Shown here piece by piece: positions 60,002 through 64,000 of a stretch of DNA of 64,000 bases. The stretch's first letter is position 1, and each line of letters opens with the position of its first letter. Origin of the DNA: a virus; the IMG/VR virus record IMGVR_UViG_3300009194_000008, positions 1 to 64,000 of that record. One strand, given 5' to 3'. The position numbers were made by a program, and so were the translations under genes. The notes beneath the pieces were generated by a model. It had not been told where the DNA came from, did no database searches, and worked only from the letters and a program-made list of their open reading frames with translations.

Positions 60002-61042
60002 TTATCCTTCAATCATCGTAAGTGGGATGAGGTTGTCGCCGCCTCTCTGGATGTAACGCAAAAGATTTTTCAAACCACCGCACCGGTCACCCTGCCAGGG
60101 AAGTTGATGACAATCACCGCCACATAGATGAAACACATCACACTGTAAACAGTTGGGGTGAAAATTCAACTCGTGGGTGATTTCAGCAAGTCGCCCATCG
60201 CTGGTAAGAAAGGTTTCAACACTGTCGTCAATCGTGGCATGTTTATTACTTGCTGCGGTGTTGGGACATCCAGCGAGTGACCCATCGGCGTTCATTGTTA
60301 CTAGATTCTGTTCGCAGTTACGGCAGTTGGTGTCTGTCTTAACCACCTGTGTATCAAGCTTCTCCTCAATTATATCTAAGGTGCCGATTGAGAAATTCCA
60401 ATGGTACTGTGGATCCTTGTATAATTTATAGACCTCGACAAACCAATTATCTTGAGCTTCGTTATCCGGAAAGATCGCCGGGTTGCGCACGGCGTTACCA
60501 TCCAGCGTCAGGCGTTCCAGTTTGATGTTCTCCGGCGCTACCTGTTGCATCTCATTAAGGAACTCCATTATCTCCATATTCACCAGTTCGGTGTTGACCG
60601 AAACAAAAACACACCGTGGAATCCCTTCGTTCTTCAAGATGGCAACATTCTTTTCCCATAGCGCCTTTTGGTTATGGGTTTCAAAACGAATCCCTACATC
60701 CCAGCTGGTACCGACAAACCCAATGCGGCGTAAGAGCGCCAGTTTCCGATCATCCAACTTCAACACGAGGTTCGTCGTAATTGTAATTGCAACATTTGGT
60801 TGTTTTTCATAATAGGCAACGAATCGTTCCAAATCCTCTATGGGGGCAAGAAGTGGCTCACCTCCATGTAGGATCAGCATCACCTGTTCCCCTTCTGGGT
60901 AGTGGGCGATAAATTGATCAATCCAGGCAATGGTGGCGTCTGCATCCCACTTGACTTTACTCCCGTTGCGTCCGTTAGTAAAGCAGTGGTCACAATGCAG
61001 GTTACAAGTATCGGACGTCTTAACATAAATTGCCTTACTCAT
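60002..61042 (-). CDS. Radical SAM/SPASM peptide maturase (first)
   Basis: GAGGATGT precedes the ATG. The 346-residue product has the radical SAM triad CNLHCDHC (C13, C17, C20), the HGGEPLL loop (about residues 59-65), and a C-terminal SPASM region with CRNCEQN, a further GCPN, and CLQCDVFHLCGGDC followed by DRCGG. This is the layout of anaerobic sulfatase maturases and RiPP maturases. It should make radical-based changes such as thioether or C-C links in a peptide. It lies 6 bases upstream of the CHxS-repeat gene, its likely substrate. Confidence 0.88.
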   Translation of the reverse strand: MSKAIYVKTSDTCNLHCDHCFTNGRNGSKVKWDADATIAWIDQFIAHYPEGEQVMLILHGGEPLLAPIEDLERFVAYYEKQPNVAITITTNLVLKLDDRKLALLRRIGFVGTSWDVGIRFETHNQKALWEKNVAILKNEGIPRCVFVSVNTELVNMEIMEFLNEMQQVAPENIKLERLTLDGNAVRNPAIFPDNEAQDNWFVEVYKLYKDPQYHWNFSIGTLDIIEEKLDTQVVKTDTNCRNCEQNLVTMNADGSLAGCPNTAASNKHATIDDSVETFLTSDGRLAEITHELNFHPNCLQCDVFHLCGGDCHQLPWQGDRCGGLKNLLRYIQRGGDNLIPLTMIEG

Positions 61043-61048
61043 ACATCC

Positions 61049-61750
61049 TCACGTCAGCGGAGGGAGTTTAGTGTCGTCGATCAGATGTTCTCTGAACCAC
61101 TTGATCACTACGTACTTGGTGTGGGTGACTACAGGTGTAGACAGGTGGTGGGCCTTATTGTCGGCTGTCGCAAGGGGGTAGTTAAAAAACAACAACGACC
61201 CTTTTTTTGGGTAAACGCAAATACCCAAGTGATCAAAGCAGGTACCGCCATCACCATGTGTGTCATTTAAATACATGACCATGGTACCGACCCGTTGTCC
61301 TCCATTATCAAGTGCCCGAGAACGGTTTTTTCCTTCGCCAAAGAAATCATGGTGTCCACGGATACCTTCGTCGTAGTCGTACCGAACAAAACTACTACGT
61401 TCCGTTTTAAACCGTGGCCATAATGTAATCGCCTCAAGGCGTTCTTCAAACCTCTTCATAATCGGACATGAACTACGTTTTAGAGCTTTCCCATATGCAG
61501 TGCGACGCTCGTCAATAACCTCATTACCTTCATGGTCTAAAAGAAAACCCATGCGTTTGAGACCGGTGTTGTATTTTTCGATGAGGGTATCGCATTCAAC
61601 ATCGGTTAGAAAATGATCGATAACTCTAACATGCGGGTCATCAATGGAGAGACGTACACAACAGTCATCTGGAAGTAGGTGACGTGCACTGTTTAGGGAG
61701 TGCTCACTGATGGTTGGTGCCACACGGTACGGGGGTATCGGGTATGACAT
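61049..61750 (-). CDS. Prolyl-4-hydroxylase-like 2OG/Fe(II) oxygenase
   Basis: I use the ATG at 61750; an in-frame ATG at 61834 lies right after a hairpin/TATG element and could add 28 residues. Motifs fit P4H-type enzymes: VIDHFLTDVECDTLI near the N-terminus, RYDYDEGIRGHHDFF with the H-x-D iron ligands, VMYLND and GGTCF after, and HHLSTPVVTHTKYVVIKWF with the distal His and the 2-oxoglutarate-binding Lys. It should hydroxylate a Pro or other residue in a protein. It is the first gene of the eight-gene modification operon, 6 bases before the first radical SAM gene. Confidence 0.82.
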   Translation of the reverse strand: MSYPIPPYRVAPTISEHSLNSARHLLPDDCCVRLSIDDPHVRVIDHFLTDVECDTLIEKYNTGLKRMGFLLDHEGNEVIDERRTAYGKALKRSSCPIMKRFEERLEAITLWPRFKTERSSFVRYDYDEGIRGHHDFFGEGKNRSRALDNGGQRVGTMVMYLNDTHGDGGTCFDHLGICVYPKKGSLLFFNYPLATADNKAHHLSTPVVTHTKYVVIKWFREHLIDDTKLPPLT

Positions 61751-61830
61751 TAATAGGTACTCTGGGTGGAGTGATGGTATTTCTATAATATTCCCTAACG
61801 GGGTATTCCTCCACCAACCCGGATAGACCC

Positions 61831-61858
61831 ACATAGTGGGCGGTCCTTAGACCGCCCA
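61831..61858 (-). terminator. Hairpin plus CTATGTG, start of the modification operon
   Basis: TGGGCGGT and ACCGCCCA form a perfect 8-bp stem, followed on the minus strand by CTATGTGG. It lies between the 61871 fibre gene and the modification operon, and may end one unit and start the other. Confidence 0.68.
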
Positions 61859-61870
61859 CCTTGTGGTGCC

Positions 61871-63157
61871 TTATTGCCACTGTGGCGGCCACACGGTTCG
61901 CCATGAACCACTAACCCGTGCCTGGAGCTGTCCATTGTAAACTCTCAGGCTGGTTTCGTCGCTGGAGTTTTTGATCACGTAACGACTATCGTGTTCATTA
62001 CCCGCAATGTGGTCATTCAGTGCCTGACGAACACGCTGCGGTGTCATGAAACGGTTGCCGGCGGTACCATTCACAGCATCACTGTAAGAGGCAGTCGGGT
62101 AGTTGTCTACATTACCTAACCCCACCTGAGCTTTCGTAACGTTGTGTGGGTTGTTGGTGTTAGTGGTATGTTGCTCCAACTGCCGTCCCGCTTGGAAATC
62201 AATGGCTTGCGCGGTGCGCAGTGGGGTCATATACCGATCGTTACGATCCCCAACTTCAGCCTCGCCCTGGGATGAAAGAGTAAAATCCTCCACCCGACCA
62301 AGACCCACTTGAGTTTTCGTGACGTTATGGGGGTTGTTATAATCATCACGGTGACTACGAAAGTCCCGACCTAGATGAAAATCAACCCCGTGGACCAAAC
62401 CCTCTACGGTTATAAAGCGGTTATTCGCGGTTCCTGTTTCAACTTCCAGTAACGTTGCGGTAGGGTAGTTATTCACTGAACCCAAACCCACCTGGGCTTT
62501 CGTGACGTTATGGGGGTTCGTTGAGTTGGCTTTGTGGTCCTGGAACCGACCATCGAGAGCATCGGTATAGTCCTTCCCAACGTCGAGCAGTTCCCGGGCG
62601 TACGCCCGTACTTCGTCATGAATTGACTGATCACCCACCACAATCGCTTGGACAACGCGTTCTAACTGGATGACCAGATACTCAAATCCATACAACTCCC
62701 ATAGCGCATGTAGATGCCCTCCTGGGGGGTATTCCGATGGCTTACCAATGATCTCGGCCCATTCAACTGGTCGATCATCATCTTTCAGGGTTTGAAGTAC
62801 CTGCTCCAGCGCGGCTGTTGAAATTGCAAAGTCACCACCCACCGCCTGGTAGTCGACGGTGACTTCTGAGGTAACATTGGGGTCAATAACAACCAATGTA
62901 CCACAAACTTCCAGACCGCTGCGGGTAGTAGCATCCTCGTATAGGTAGGTGGCAATGTAATGGACATCGGGTTTTAACCGAAGGCCCGAAGAATCCCTAA
63001 GGACCAAGGACTCGGTATAAAACGCGCCATTGTTAGGAACAAATACACGCATGCCATCACGTGAGTTTTCCACCAGGGTATGGCGTTCCCCAATGACCAG
63101 ATTGTCTGGATTTCGTCCAGTCAGGTCCAACGGATACTTACGAATTAACGGGGTCAT
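61871..63157 (-). CDS. Tail-fibre protein with NPHNVTKAQVGLG repeats
   Basis: GTGGAGTAATCG precedes the ATG. The 428-residue product has a beta-rich N-terminal domain (about residues 1-110), a coiled linker, then three repeats of about 55 residues. Each has H-x(6)-N-P-H-N-V-T-K-x-Q-V-G-L-G near its centre followed by a helix with R-F/Y-x-T/V. The end is a short beta part (LRVYNGQLQARVSG). This is the classic long-fibre repeat of tailed phages. It likely forms a trimeric side fibre. Confidence 0.83.
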   Translation of the reverse strand: MTPLIRKYPLDLTGRNPDNLVIGERHTLVENSRDGMRVFVPNNGAFYTESLVLRDSSGLRLKPDVHYIATYLYEDATTRSGLEVCGTLVVIDPNVTSEVTVDYQAVGGDFAISTAALEQVLQTLKDDDRPVEWAEIIGKPSEYPPGGHLHALWELYGFEYLVIQLERVVQAIVVGDQSIHDEVRAYARELLDVGKDYTDALDGRFQDHKANSTNPHNVTKAQVGLGSVNNYPTATLLEVETGTANNRFITVEGLVHGVDFHLGRDFRSHRDDYNNPHNVTKTQVGLGRVEDFTLSSQGEAEVGDRNDRYMTPLRTAQAIDFQAGRQLEQHTTNTNNPHNVTKAQVGLGNVDNYPTASYSDAVNGTAGNRFMTPQRVRQALNDHIAGNEHDSRYVIKNSSDETSLRVYNGQLQARVSGSWRTVWPPQWQ

Positions 63158-63175
63158 CGATTACTCCACTTATCA

Positions 63176-64000
63176 TTAGGCCAGTAGTGCTGTTGTTGCA
63201 TCACCAAATACGGTATCCAGTTCCGATACGACATCGGTCATTTGTTGGTCAATATCGGAAAACTCGGCATCATACAGTCCAGTCACCGTAACCATAGTTG
63301 GTGAGTCCAATGTGTCGGCGGAGACAATCGCTGTAGGGTCTTCGAGCTCAGTATTGTACAACTCGGCGATCGGAATGAGGTTAATGTTCTCAATCACACC
63401 TGCGGGTTGTATCCAAAGTTCCTGGCCGTTTTCCACATTCATGGTGGTGGCAATATTCAAATCAAACTCACCGCCATTTAGAATCGTGGCACTTGCAGGA
63501 GTTCCTGGCTCACCCATATGGATTTGAAGAATAGCATCTCGACCATTAACGTGTCGACCGGTTAACAAGAACGACGCATTACCGGATTCGATTACCGAGT
63601 TGTCGTCTGCAAGTTGTTGCGGGCGAGTCAGTAGACGGATATACTGCGTCCCAGTTGCGTTATTGACATCAAATGAGAGGAAACGGACGAAATTGTCAGT
63701 CAATGGTCCGACAATAAGGTCAGGTACTGTTAAGCCACCCACCCTATCACTGTCAAACGCAGTTCCAGTAAGGATGTCGGCCGCTAAATCGGGTTTAAGC
63801 AAACCAAACACACGACTTGCGTCATAAGCGACACCGTCTGTGGGCAGAAGTCCAGTGGTTATGGAGTCGATCTCCGCAATGGTGTATGCCCCTACCTGTT
63901 CCGCCGATACCTGGTGTGGGTTTTCAAAATCGTTAACATGACTTTCCAGAACCGTCCCAGTTACCGCTGCGATGGCCTCTTTTGTTGTCATCGGGGTCAT
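63176..64000 (-). CDS. Fibre-type protein, N-terminus at or beyond window edge
   Basis: The frame runs to the window end, where an ATG is the last codon; the true start may lie outside. The visible 274 residues have HVNDFENPHQVSAEQVGAYT, a fibre repeat related to those in the 61871 protein, then a beta-rich shaft or head (GGLTVPDLIVGPL, RLLTRPQQL). It lies 18 bases upstream of the 61871 gene and is likely part of the same fibre assembly. Confidence 0.68.
   Translation of the reverse strand: MTPMTTKEAIAAVTGTVLESHVNDFENPHQVSAEQVGAYTIAEIDSITTGLLPTDGVAYDASRVFGLLKPDLAADILTGTAFDSDRVGGLTVPDLIVGPLTDNFVRFLSFDVNNATGTQYIRLLTRPQQLADDNSVIESGNASFLLTGRHVNGRDAILQIHMGEPGTPASATILNGGEFDLNIATTMNVENGQELWIQPAGVIENINLIPIAELYNTELEDPTAIVSADTLDSPTMVTVTGLYDAEFSDIDQQMTDVVSELDTVFGDATTALLA

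Overview
The window is a 64 kb piece of a large (jumbo) tailed-phage genome that most resembles the phiKZ-like lineage. The order is major capsid protein, then a split beta-like RNA polymerase subunit, then a portal-like protein, then tail-fibre genes and endolysins. That is the order I recall for phiKZ (gp120, gp123, gp129, fibres, lysis). Gene density is very high, mRNA starts carry clear Shine-Dalgarno sites, and GC content is moderate. An alginate-lyase-family enzyme would fit a Pseudomonas or other alginate-making gammaproteobacterial host, but the host is not proven by this window.

Layout. 1-7800 (+): the end of a basic protein, then seven genes of structural or unknown type. 7900-15750 (+): small accessory genes, including an HslV/proteasome-like protein, a DarG-type macrodomain, dihydrofolate reductase, several one-helix membrane peptides and one gene broken by a frameshift. 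15789-18281 (-): an island with a DnaB-like helicase. 18409-31351 (+): major capsid protein, a PL14 polysaccharide lyase, a truncated tRNA-Leu start, an HNH endonuclease, an intact tRNA-Leu(UAA), about 700 nt of densely structured non-coding sequence, the RNA polymerase subunit and head proteins. 31414-34040 (-): two virion-type genes. 34092-36764 (+): portal. 36812-64000 (-): a subtilisin-like protease, a mosaic of fibre/adhesin genes, an exported SNase-like nuclease, two paralogous endolysins, spanins, a holin candidate, a RuvC-like nuclease, a striking eight-gene cluster with two radical SAM enzymes, and further fibre genes.

Two parts stand out. First, 55475-61834 looks like one operon for peptide or protein modification. 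It holds two radical SAM/SPASM enzymes, two 2-oxoglutarate/Fe(II) oxygenases, a P-loop protein, two unrecognised proteins and a small protein whose tail is a (Cys-His-x-Ser)3-Cys-His repeat. This is reminiscent of His-Xaa-Ser RiPP systems but set among phage tail genes. Second, 24085-24785 has no credible gene but is packed with perfect hairpins, including UUCG and GNRA tetraloops. It lies directly 3' of a tRNA, like the giant phage RNAs GOLLD and ROOL.

Transcription units are separated by a recurrent element: a GC-rich hairpin followed, often on both strands, by TTATGYC. It may combine a terminator with a phiKZ-type TATG late promoter. All functional calls come from reading motifs by eye; no database search was run.
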